Assembly: GCA_023386365.1 (NCBI GenBank) | Contig: JAEWJX010000117.1 | Location: forward strand, 1 to 17,560 | DNA length: 17,560 nt | From: Actinomycetes bacterium | GTDB taxonomy: Bacteria > Actinomycetota > Actinomycetes > Actinomycetales > Microbacteriaceae | Reading direction: 5' to 3' | In this document: one piece after another, positions 7,293 to 14,191 of the stretch | How the letters are laid out: the number at the start of each line of letters is the position of its first letter | Numbering within the stretch: position 1 is the stretch's first letter | Notes under the pieces: model-generated | The model's input: only the letters and a program-made list of their open reading frames with translations | What the model was told of the DNA's origin: nothing | Database searches by the model: none | Translations under genes and position numbers: made by a program

Positions 7293-7298
7293 TACGAT
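7293..7298 (+). promoter_or_regulatory. -10 element placing the asd start codon at the transcription start
   Basis: TACGAT fits TAnnnT and ends six bases before the asd ATG (7305), so the predicted transcript starts at or within a base of the start codon. No ribosome-binding site is present upstream. No good -35 is seen. A leaderless mRNA is inferred. Confidence 0.5.
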
Positions 7299-7304
7299 TG
7301 CCGG

Positions 7305-8363
7305 ATGAGCAGCAACGGAATTCGTCTGGGCGTCGTGGGCGCCACCGGTCAGGTCGGCGCGGTCGTGCGTCGTCTCCTCATCGAGCGCGATTTCCCGATT
7401 GCCGACATCCGCTTCTTCGCGTCGGAGCGCAGCGCCGGCACGACCCTCCCGTTCCGCGGCGAGGACATCTTGGTCGAGGATGCCGCCACGGCCGACCCGA
7501 CCGGCCTCGACGTGGCCATCTTCTCGGCGGGCGGTGCCATGTCGAAGGTGCAGGCTCCGCGCTTCGCCGCGGCGGGCGTGCTCGTGATCGACAACTCGAG
7601 CGCCTGGCGCATGGACCCGGAGGTGCCGCTGGTCGTCTCCGAGGTGAACCCGCACGCGATCGATGAGGCCACGAAGGGCATCATCGCGAACCCGAACTGC
7701 ACCACGATGGCGGCGATGCCGGTGCTGAAGGTGCTGGATGCCGAGGCCGGTCTCGACCGTCTCGTCGTCTCCACCTACCAGGCGGTGTCGGGTGCGGGTC
7801 TGGCGGGTGGCGAGGAGCTGCTCGCGCAGGCTGCCGCCGCTGTCGCGCAGGATGCGATCGGCCTGGTGCACGACGGCGGCGCCGTCGAGCTGCCCGCGCC
7901 GGAGAAGTTCCCCCGCAACATCGCGTTCAACGTGGTGCCGCTGGCCGGCTCGATCGTCGACGACGGTCAGGACGAGACCGACGAGGAGAAGAAGCTGCGC
8001 AACGAGTCGCGCAAGATCCTCGAGCTCCCGGGCCTGTTGGTCGCGGGCACCTGCGTGCGCGTGCCGGTCTTCACCGGTCACTCGCTCTCGATCAACGCCA
8101 CGTTCGCCAACGCCATCACCCCCGAGCGTGCGCGCGAGCTGCTGGCCGACGCGCCGGGCGTGCAGCTCGCCGATGTGCCCAACCCGCTCGAGGCGGCCGG
8201 TGCTGACCCGAGCTTCGTGGGCCGCATCCGTCAGGACCAGTCGGTTCCGGATGGCAAGGGTCTCGCCCTGTTCATCTCGAACGACAATCTGCGCAAGGGT
8301 GCCGCGCTGAATGCGGTGCAGATCGCGGAGCTGGTCGCGGCGAAGCTGGGCGCCACCGTCTAG
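7305..8363 (+). CDS. asd: Aspartate-semialdehyde dehydrogenase
   Basis: 352 residues. It reduces aspartyl phosphate to aspartate semialdehyde with NADPH, the step after LysC and the branch point to lysine/diaminopimelate and to homoserine. It shows the nucleotide-binding GATGQVG (12-18), FSAGG (73-77), the catalytic cysteine in NPNCTT (Cys132), TYQAVSGAG (157-165) and the catalytic histidine in RVPVFTGHS (His259). The start at 7305 (MSSNGIRLGVVGATG) is preferred over an open extension upstream because the family begins just before the Rossmann motif and a -10 box lies directly upstream. In many actinobacteria asd follows lysC immediately; here it is about 5 kb away with its own promoter. Confidence 0.97.
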   Translation: MSSNGIRLGVVGATGQVGAVVRRLLIERDFPIADIRFFASERSAGTTLPFRGEDILVEDAATADPTGLDVAIFSAGGAMSKVQAPRFAAAGVLVIDNSSAWRMDPEVPLVVSEVNPHAIDEATKGIIANPNCTTMAAMPVLKVLDAEAGLDRLVVSTYQAVSGAGLAGGEELLAQAAAAVAQDAIGLVHDGGAVELPAPEKFPRNIAFNVVPLAGSIVDDGQDETDEEKKLRNESRKILELPGLLVAGTCVRVPVFTGHSLSINATFANAITPERARELLADAPGVQLADVPNPLEAAGADPSFVGRIRQDQSVPDGKGLALFISNDNLRKGAALNAVQIAELVAAKLGATV

Positions 8364-8419
8364 TCGCGGCCTCTCGGCCCCGTGGGACCAACGACCTCTG
8401 GGGCCCTGCGCACCCTGCG

Positions 8420-8425
8420 TAAGAT
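8420..8425 (+). promoter_or_regulatory. -10 element for leaderless mqo
   Basis: TAAGAT fits TAnnnT and ends six bases before the mqo GTG (8432), predicting a leaderless mRNA. There is no Shine-Dalgarno sequence. A GGCCCC/GGGGCC inverted pair (8376-8381 and 8400-8405) with an 18-base loop lies between asd and this box and might terminate asd, but it is weak. Confidence 0.5.
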
Positions 8426-8431
8426 GTACGG

Positions 8432-9901
8432 GTGTCTGAACCCGTCGACGTCGTCCTCATCGGCGGCGGGGTGATGAGCGCCACGCTCGGTTCGCTGCTG
8501 CAGCAGCTCGAGCCCAGCTGGTCGATCACCATCCTCGAAGCCCTGCCGGAGGTCGCGCAGGAGAGCTCCAACCCGTGGAACAACGCGGGCACGGGGCACT
8601 CTGCCCTGTGCGAGCTGAACTACACGCCCGAGAAGGGCGGCGCGATCGACATCGCGCAGGCCGTGAAGGTCAACGAGCAGTTCCAGGTGTCGCGCCAGTA
8701 CTGGTCGTTCCTCGTCGAGCAGGGTCTGCTGCCCGAACCGACCCAGTTCATCAACCCGGTTCCGCACCTCAGCTTCGTGTGGGGTGCCGACAACGTCGCC
8801 TACCTCCGCAAGCGCTACGAGGCCCTCAAAGACCACCCGCTGTTCCCCGGCCTGGAGTACACCGAGGATGCGCGCGTCATCCGCTCGTGGACCCCACTGC
8901 TGATCCCGGGTCGCAAGAAGAGCGAGCCGATCGCCGCCACCCGCATCGTCGGCGGTTCGGATGTCGACTTCGGTGCCCTGACCGAGAACCTGGTCGACGG
9001 GCTCGTCGAGCGCGGCGCGACGCTGCGCACGGAGCGTCGCGTCACCGGGCTGAAGCGTCTGAAGGACGGCACCTGGCGTGTCACCGGTCGGCATGTCGTC
9101 GGGCAGACCCCGTTCGAGCTCACCGCACGGTTCGTGTTCGTGGGTGCGGGCGGCGCGGCCCTCAACCTGCTGCAGCGTTCCGGCATCAAGGAGATCCGCG
9201 GCTACGGCGGGTTCCCGATCAGTGGCCAGTTCCTGCGCACCGACAAGCCGGAGATCGTCGCGAAGCACCAGGGCAAGGTGTACGGCAAGGCGTCGGTGGG
9301 TGCCCCGCCGATGTCGGTGCCGCACCTCGACACCCGGGTGGTGGACGGCCAGGCGAGCCTGCTGTTCGGCCCGTACGCCGGCTTCTCGCCCAAGTTCATG
9401 AAGTCGGGTTCGTGGTTCGACCTGTTCGGGTCGATCCGCTGGCACAACCTCGGCACGATGGTCGCGGCGGGCCTCAAGAACCTCGACCTGGTCTGGTACC
9501 TGCTCACTGAGCTGCTCGCCAGCCACGCGAAGCAGCACTCGGTGCTGCAGCAGTTCGCGCCCACCGCGAAGCAGGGCGACTGGTACCGCATCACCGCAGG
9601 TCAGCGCGTGCAGATCATGAAGCGCGGCGCCGACGGCAAGGCCGTCATCCAGTTCGGCACCGAGGTCGTCGCAGGTGCCGACGGCACCATCGCGGGTCTC
9701 CTCGGCGCATCGCCGGGCGCATCCACGGCGGTTCCGATCATGCTCGATGTGCTCGCCACCTGCTTCCCCACCCGTATCGAGGGGTGGAAGCCGGCGCTCA
9801 CGCGCATGATCCCGTCGTACGGCACGAAGTTGTCCGACGCCCCGAAGAAGGCCGCAGCCGAACTGAAGGGCACCGCGAAGTCGCTCGGTCTCGCCGTCTG
9901 A
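8432..9901 (+). CDS. mqo: Malate:quinone oxidoreductase
   Basis: 489 residues, the usual Mqo length. It is an FAD-dependent peripheral membrane enzyme that oxidises malate to oxaloacetate and passes electrons to the quinone pool, in the TCA cycle. It opens with the FAD-binding VVLIGGGVMSATLG (7-20). The family hallmarks SSNPWNNAGTGHSALCELNY (45-64), the WSFLVEQGLL region and HLSFVWG (112-118) are all present. The GTG at 8432 lies directly at the predicted transcription start and yields the N-terminus expected for the family. The gene is monocistronic by spacing: 68 bp from asd and 143 bp to the next gene. Confidence 0.97.
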   Translation: MSEPVDVVLIGGGVMSATLGSLLQQLEPSWSITILEALPEVAQESSNPWNNAGTGHSALCELNYTPEKGGAIDIAQAVKVNEQFQVSRQYWSFLVEQGLLPEPTQFINPVPHLSFVWGADNVAYLRKRYEALKDHPLFPGLEYTEDARVIRSWTPLLIPGRKKSEPIAATRIVGGSDVDFGALTENLVDGLVERGATLRTERRVTGLKRLKDGTWRVTGRHVVGQTPFELTARFVFVGAGGAALNLLQRSGIKEIRGYGGFPISGQFLRTDKPEIVAKHQGKVYGKASVGAPPMSVPHLDTRVVDGQASLLFGPYAGFSPKFMKSGSWFDLFGSIRWHNLGTMVAAGLKNLDLVWYLLTELLASHAKQHSVLQQFAPTAKQGDWYRITAGQRVQIMKRGADGKAVIQFGTEVVAGADGTIAGLLGASPGASTAVPIMLDVLATCFPTRIEGWKPALTRMIPSYGTKLSDAPKKAAAELKGTAKSLGLAV

Positions 9902-9908
9902 GGCGGGG

Positions 9909-9937
9909 TTGCGGTCCGCGCGGATCGCACGTACTCT
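9909..9937 (+). promoter_or_regulatory. Promoter upstream of the ABC-F gene
   Basis: TTGCGG (9909-9914) and TACTCT (9932-9937) are separated by exactly 17 bp. Transcription would begin near 9944-9946, giving a leader of about 100 bases before the TTG start of the ABC-F gene. A three-codon reading frame (GTG-GAG-CTG-TAG, 9946-9957) begins about where the transcript should start. Confidence 0.45.
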
Positions 9938-10004
9938 CGACGACCGTGGAGCTGTAGATCCGACCATCCCCGCGCCTGAGGCCACGCCCGGCGGGGTTCG
10001 TCTC

Positions 10005-10020
10005 CCCTCGCATCCGAGGG
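10005..10020 (+). promoter_or_regulatory. Hairpin in the 5' leader of the ABC-F gene
   Basis: CCCTCG-CATC-CGAGGG forms a perfect 6-bp stem with a 4-base loop, ending 24 bases before the TTG start. Its left arm overlaps CCCC (10004-10007), which could instead pair with GGGG (9993-9996), so two mutually exclusive folds are possible. No T-tract follows. Attenuation is speculative. Confidence 0.35.
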
Positions 10021-10044
10021 TCGAGCGGATCGGATCACCCCACC

Positions 10045-11670
10045 TTGCGATACCCCTTTTCTCCTTCTTCTGTGCTGCGCGCCGACGGCGTCAGCGTGAC
10101 CTTCGGCGACCGTCGCGTGTTCGCCGACCTGAACCTGCTGGTCTCTCCCGGTCAGCGTGTCGGCCTGCTCGGTGAGAACGGCGCCGGCAAGTCCACCCTG
10201 CTGGGTGTGCTCGCCGGCGAACTCGAACCGGATGGCGGCGCCGTCGAACGCCCGCACCGCACGTCGCTGCTGCGGCAGGAGGTGCGCGCCGACCCGGCCG
10301 CGCCGCTCGCGGCCATCCTCGAGGCGGAGCTGCAGCCGCTGCGGCAGCTGGAACGTGACCTCGATGCGGCGGGTGTGGCGCTCTCCGGTGGCGACCCGGA
10401 TGCGGCGGAGCGGTTCTCGACGCTCCTCGCGCAGGCTGAGGCTGCGGAACTGTGGACCCTCGAGAACCGGCGCGACGAGGTGCTCATGGGTCTCGGCATC
10501 GCCGGCATCCCGCTCGATCGCCCCATCGGGGAGGTCTCGGGTGGTCAGCGCAGCCGGTTCGCGCTGGCAGCGCTACTGCTCGCGCGCCCCGACGCGCTCC
10601 TGCTAGACGAGCCCACCAACCACCTCGATGACACGGCGGTCGCGTTCCTCGCGAACCAACTGCGTGCGTGGCGTGGTCCGGTGCTGTTCGCCAGCCACGA
10701 CCGCGCGTTCCTCGACGAGGTGGCGACGGGCCTCGTCGACATCGATCCGGCCGCATCCGATGGGGTGACCCGCTACGGCGGCGGCTACACCGAGTACCTG
10801 GCGGCGAAGGCCGCCGAGCGCGCCCGGTGGGAGGCGCGTTTCGCCGACGAGGAGAAGGAGCTCGGCCGTCTGGAGCACGCGGTCGCGGTGACCGCGCGCG
10901 AGCTGGCGCCCGGCCGTCCACGGCGCGACAACGAGAAGATGGGCTACGACTTCAAGGCCGATCACCACCAGCAGCAGGTGGCCCGTCGCATCCGGAACGC
11001 GGCCGTGCGTGTCCACGACCTGCGCGAGTCGCGGGTCGGCGAGCCGCCGCCGCTGCTGAGCTTCGCGGGCATCCCGTCGGGTTCGCACCTGCTCGAGGGC
11101 GACGAGCCGTTGGTGTCGCTGGATGCGGCACGGGTCGCCGGGCGCTTGGCGCTCGACGAGCTGGAGCTGCGGCCCGACTCGCAGCTGCTCGTCACCGGCC
11201 CCAACGGTGTCGGAAAGTCGACGCTGCTCTCGGTGCTGGCCGGGCGCATCGCCCCGGATGCCGGCACGGTGACGCGCCGGAAGGGCTTGCGGGTGGCGGT
11301 GCTCGACCAGGACATCCGCTGGGACGACCCGTCGCGCACGCCGCGGGAGCTCTACGCGAAGGCGGTGGGGGAGCGGCGGGCCGCCGAGCTGCCGCTGTCG
11401 GGTCTCGGGTTGCTGGCCGAACGCGACGTCGATCGGCCGGTGGGTCGCCTGTCGATCGGGCAGCAGCGGCGCACCGCGTTGGCGCTCATCGTGGCGAAAC
11501 CGCCGCACGTGTTCCTGCTCGATGAGCCCACCAACCACCTCTCACTGTCGCTCGCGACGGAGCTGGAGGAGGCGCTGGGGGCGTACCCGGGTGCGGTCGT
11601 GGTCGCCAGTCACGACCGGTGGCTGCGGCGACGCTGGTCGGGACCGGAGTTGCGGTTGACGGCGGCGTAG
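10045..11670 (+). CDS. ABC-F family ribosome-associated ATPase
   Basis: 541 residues with two ABC domains and no membrane segments, the ABC-F layout. These ATPases act on the ribosome, either in antibiotic protection or as translation factors. Domain 1: Walker A GENGAGKST (43-51), signature VSGGQRS (164-170), Walker B LLLDEPTNHLD (185-195), switch SHDR (217-220). The charged inter-domain linker (about 250-345) would contact P-site tRNA. Domain 2: GPNGVGKST (385-393), LSIGQQRR (469-476), LLDEPTNHLS (491-500), SHDR (522-525). The second signature departs from LSGGQ, as in many antibiotic-resistance members. The TTG at 10045 is used; a GTG at 10072 is an alternative, and neither has a clear ribosome-binding site. 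Drug specificity cannot be assigned. Confidence 0.92.
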   Translation: MRYPFSPSSVLRADGVSVTFGDRRVFADLNLLVSPGQRVGLLGENGAGKSTLLGVLAGELEPDGGAVERPHRTSLLRQEVRADPAAPLAAILEAELQPLRQLERDLDAAGVALSGGDPDAAERFSTLLAQAEAAELWTLENRRDEVLMGLGIAGIPLDRPIGEVSGGQRSRFALAALLLARPDALLLDEPTNHLDDTAVAFLANQLRAWRGPVLFASHDRAFLDEVATGLVDIDPAASDGVTRYGGGYTEYLAAKAAERARWEARFADEEKELGRLEHAVAVTARELAPGRPRRDNEKMGYDFKADHHQQQVARRIRNAAVRVHDLRESRVGEPPPLLSFAGIPSGSHLLEGDEPLVSLDAARVAGRLALDELELRPDSQLLVTGPNGVGKSTLLSVLAGRIAPDAGTVTRRKGLRVAVLDQDIRWDDPSRTPRELYAKAVGERRAAELPLSGLGLLAERDVDRPVGRLSIGQQRRTALALIVAKPPHVFLLDEPTNHLSLSLATELEEALGAYPGAVVVASHDRWLRRRWSGPELRLTAA

Positions 11671-11691
11671 CGCGGGGTCGAGCATTCACGC

Positions 11692-12351
11692 ATGGAGCCG
11701 GTGGTGCTGGAGTTCCCCCTCGACGGGCCGTGCCTCGTGCAGAACAGCCCCGCTCGCCGCATCCCGAGCCACGGCACCGAACTGATGGGGTCGAGTCACG
11801 CGATCGACCTGGTGCCGGTGGATGCGAGCGGGCGTTCGGCGCGACGCGGCTGGGGCGCGATCGTCGGCTCGGAACCGCCGGACCACTTCGTGGGCTTCGG
11901 GGTGCCGGTGCGGGCGCCCGCCGCGGGCCGGGTCGTGAAGGTGCTCGACGGGGTGGCGGACCGCGTGGCGCGGAGGTCGCTGATCACGCTACTGCCGTAC
12001 GCGGCCGGTCAGGGGCGGCGGCTGCGCACGGGGCTGGGGATGATCGCGGGCAACCACGTCGTGATCGAGCTGGCGCCGGGCGGCCCGTTCGCGGCGGTGG
12101 TGCACCTGAAGCGCGGGTCGATCACGGTGCGCGTGGGCGATGCGGTGGGCGCGGGCCAGGTGATCGCCGCGGTCGGCAACTCGGGCAACTCCACGGAACC
12201 GCACCTGCACCTGCAGGTGATGGATGCGGCCGATCCGACGAACGCGCGCGGCCTGCCGTTCGTGTTCCGCGAGTTCCGCGAACGAGGGGTGCTCCACGTG
12301 TCGGCGGTGCCCGGGGAGCGTTCCATCGTCGAAAGAGCTTCCTCGGCTTGA
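11692..12351 (+). CDS. M23-family metallopeptidase-like protein without signal peptide
   Basis: 219 residues. The LytM/M23 pattern is present: a histidine-aspartate pair in SSHAIDL (H36, D39; one residue closer than the usual H-x3-D), FGVPVRAPAAGRVV (69-82), NHVVIEL (121-127), AVVHLKRGS (135-143; H138) and the C-terminal EPHLHLQV (H171, H173). VRVGDAVGAGQVIAAVGNSGNS (147-168) is the classic barrel segment. M23 enzymes cleave peptidoglycan cross-bridges and are normally secreted, yet no signal peptide or membrane helix is visible here, so the substrate and location are unclear. The ATG at 11692 is 21 bp after the ABC-F stop, so the two may be co-transcribed. The stop codon overlaps the -35 of the next gene. 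Confidence 0.88.
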   Translation: MEPVVLEFPLDGPCLVQNSPARRIPSHGTELMGSSHAIDLVPVDASGRSARRGWGAIVGSEPPDHFVGFGVPVRAPAAGRVVKVLDGVADRVARRSLITLLPYAAGQGRRLRTGLGMIAGNHVVIELAPGGPFAAVVHLKRGSITVRVGDAVGAGQVIAAVGNSGNSTEPHLHLQVMDAADPTNARGLPFVFREFRERGVLHVSAVPGERSIVERASSA

Positions 12352-12376
12352 CCTCGCTTCGAACGCATGTTCGAAT
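12348..12376 (+). promoter_or_regulatory. SOS promoter: -35/-10 with embedded LexA box
   Basis: TTGACC (12348-12353) and TCGAAT (12371-12376) are spaced by 17 bp. The LexA palindrome fills most of the spacer and overlaps the -10. Transcription would start at about 12383, the first base of the GTG start codon, making the mRNA leaderless. LexA bound here should block RNA polymerase directly. The -35 overlaps the stop codon of the M23 gene. Confidence 0.6.
12358..12375. promoter_or_regulatory. LexA-binding SOS box
   Basis: TTCGAAC-GCAT-GTTCGAA is a perfect 7-4-7 palindrome and contains an exact match to the actinobacterial/Bacillus LexA consensus TCGAAC-N4-GTTCGA. It lies 8 bp upstream of the radical SAM gene start, inside the predicted promoter. 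LexA repression and induction by DNA damage are inferred from this exact match and position. Confidence 0.88.
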
Positions 12377-12382
12377 GTCAGA

Positions 12383-13453
12383 GTGAGGTGGAGCGGGCAG
12401 GAGTTGGGTGTCGAGCGCGACGACGCGCTGCCCGGCCTCGCACGCCTCAACAACCTGGTGCGGTCGGTGCAGACGCCGGAGTTCGCGGGAGTCACCTTCC
12501 ACGAGATCCTCGCGAAGTCAGCGCTCAACCATGTGCCGGGCGCCGCGAAGTCGCTCCCGTTCGGCTGGACCATCAACCCGTTCCGTGGCTGCGGCCACCA
12601 GTGCGTGTTCTGCTTCGCGCGCAACACGCACACCTACCTCGACTTCGACGCCGGCCGCGACTTCGACACCCAGATCATCGTCAAGGTCAACGTGGTCGAG
12701 GTGCTCGAACGCGAGCTCGCGCGCCCCAGCTGGGAGCGTCCCCACGTCGCCCTCGGAACCAACACCGACCCGTACCAGCGTGCGGAGGGGCGCTACCGGC
12801 TGATGCCCGGCATCATCGCGGCACTCGCCGCATCCGATACCCCGTTCAGCATCCTCACGAAGGGCACGCTGCTGCGCCGCGACATCCCGCTGCTGCAGGC
12901 GGCCGCCGAGCGGGTGCCCGTCGAGACGGCGATGTCGATCACCGTGTTCGGCGATGAGGAGCTGCAGCGATCCCTCGAGCCCGGCGCCCCCAGCACGGCC
13001 GCGCGTCTGGCCACCGTGAGGACGGTGACGGATGCCGGACTCCCGTGCGCGGTGTTCCTCATGCCGGTGCTGCCCCACCTCACCGACTCGCGCGATCACC
13101 TGGAGGCGGCGCTCTCGCAGATCGCGGAGGCGGGTGCCACGAGCGTCGCCTACAGCGCGCTGCACCTGCGCCCCGGTGCGAAGGAGTGGTTCGCGGCGTG
13201 GCTGCTACGGGAGCACCCGGAGCTCGCGGCCCGGTACCGGCAGTTGTACGGCACCGGCGCCTACGCTCCGAAGGAATACCGCACCCAGTTGGCGTCCCGC
13301 ATCCGCCCGCTGCTGCGGCGGTACGGACTCGACCGGCCCCGGCTCGACCCGGCGACCGGCACCCCCGGCACCCGCCCCCGACGCGGCGCCACGATGCTCG
13401 CCGCCGAACTCAGCCCCGCCACCGCAGCGGCCCTGCAACCCACCCTTTTCTGA
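12383..13453 (+). CDS. Rv2578c-family radical SAM protein, SOS-controlled
   Basis: 356 residues. A radical SAM [4Fe-4S] motif, C70-x3-C74-x2-C77 (RGCGHQCVFCFAR), is followed by THTYLDFDAGRDFDTQIIVK and ALGTNTDPYQRAEGRY (123-138), hallmarks of the mycobacterial Rv2578c family, which is distantly related to spore photoproduct lyase-like enzymes. The substrate is unknown. The C-terminal ~35 residues are Pro/Arg-rich and probably disordered. The GTG at 12383 is chosen over upstream starts because MRWSGQELG matches the family N-terminus and the SOS promoter puts transcription start there; a longer frame would run through the promoter. As I recall, Rv2578c is itself among LexA-controlled genes of M. 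tuberculosis, which fits a conserved role in DNA-damage response. Confidence 0.92.
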   Translation: MRWSGQELGVERDDALPGLARLNNLVRSVQTPEFAGVTFHEILAKSALNHVPGAAKSLPFGWTINPFRGCGHQCVFCFARNTHTYLDFDAGRDFDTQIIVKVNVVEVLERELARPSWERPHVALGTNTDPYQRAEGRYRLMPGIIAALAASDTPFSILTKGTLLRRDIPLLQAAAERVPVETAMSITVFGDEELQRSLEPGAPSTAARLATVRTVTDAGLPCAVFLMPVLPHLTDSRDHLEAALSQIAEAGATSVAYSALHLRPGAKEWFAAWLLREHPELAARYRQLYGTGAYAPKEYRTQLASRIRPLLRRYGLDRPRLDPATGTPGTRPRRGATMLAAELSPATAAALQPTLF

Positions 13454-13488
13454 TGCCCGAACTCTGATCCGACAGTGGGGTACAGCGG

Positions 13489-13494
13489 TAGGCT
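13489..13494 (+). promoter_or_regulatory. -10 element for the response regulator gene
   Basis: TAGGCT fits TAnnnT and ends seven bases before the ATG at 13502, predicting a leaderless mRNA. No ribosome-binding site or good -35 is seen. It supports the ATG over an in-frame GTG at 13475, which lies upstream of the promoter. Confidence 0.45.
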
Positions 13495-13501
13495 CGACCC
13501 C

Positions 13502-14191
13502 ATGACCCCGACCCTCAGTGCTACGCCCGTGCGCGGCGAGACGGGGGGAGCCGTGGTGCGGCTCGCGATCCTCGACGATCACGAGGTGTTGCTCGACACC
13601 CTCAGCACCTGGATCGAGCGCAACGCGCCCGATTTCGAAGTCGTCCTCGGGGCGGCCAACTGGTTGGACCTCGTGCAGAGTCCCGCCTTCCCGACCGACC
13701 TGGTGTTCATCGACTTCCAATTGAAGGAGCCCATCTCAATCGAGGCGCGCGTGCGCACCTGCCGGGCTGCCGGCGCGAAGGTGATCGTGCTGTCGAGCCT
13801 CGACACGCGTGAAGCGCGGGAGCGGGCGTTCTCCGCGGGCGCCGCCGAGTTCCTGTCGAAGTCGATGCCGATGGCAGCGGTCATGGCGGCCGCCCGTCGC
13901 GTGATGGGGATCGAGCAGGCCGAGACGGATGCTGCGGCGCGAGCCGCCGCCGTCACCACCGCGCCGCTGCAGCAACTGAAGCCCAAGCTCAGCCCCGGCG
14001 AGGAGGAGGCGTTCAAGCTGTACGTCTCCGGCTACAGCACCGTCGCGGTCGCCGAGCGCATGCACGTGCAGTACGAGACGGCGAAGACCTACCTGCGGCG
14101 GGTGCGAGAGAAGTACGCGAAAGTCGGCCGACCGGCCAGCAAGAAGGCCGAACTGATCCGGCGGGCCGCCGAGGATGGATACCTGGAATAG
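13502..14191 (+). CDS. Two-component response regulator, receiver plus LuxR-type HTH
   Basis: 229 residues. The receiver domain (about 18-135) has the acidic pair D25-D26 (LAILDDHEVLL), the likely phosphorylation site D71 (VFIDFQL), Ser98/Ser99 (VLSS) and Lys120 (FLSKSMP). A linker rich in Ala and Thr (about 137-158) leads to a LuxR-type helix-turn-helix (about 162-229: LSPGEEEAFKLYVSGYST, VAERMHVQYETAKTYLRRVR). It probably binds DNA as a dimer after phosphorylation. No histidine kinase gene is adjacent, so it is an orphan in this window. Its TAG shares its last base with the GTG start of tdk, so the two are probably co-transcribed and translationally coupled. Targets are unknown. Confidence 0.9.
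   Translation: MTPTLSATPVRGETGGAVVRLAILDDHEVLLDTLSTWIERNAPDFEVVLGAANWLDLVQSPAFPTDLVFIDFQLKEPISIEARVRTCRAAGAKVIVLSSLDTREARERAFSAGAAEFLSKSMPMAAVMAAARRVMGIEQAETDAAARAAAVTTAPLQQLKPKLSPGEEEAFKLYVSGYSTVAVAERMHVQYETAKTYLRRVREKYAKVGRPASKKAELIRRAAEDGYLE

Noticed and set aside
7203..7304. Upstream start for asd
   Set aside because: The extension is not family-like and would cover the divergent promoter region and inverted repeat; the ATG at 7305 sits right after a -10 box.
8376..8405. GGCCCC/GGGGCC pair as an asd terminator
   Set aside because: A 6-bp stem with an 18-base loop and no T-tract is too weak to list separately in such GC-rich DNA.
12224..12382. Longer N-terminus for the radical SAM protein from an upstream ATG
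   Set aside because: It would translate through the M23 gene end and the SOS promoter; the extra residues are Cys/Arg-rich and the family N-terminus begins at the GTG at 12383.
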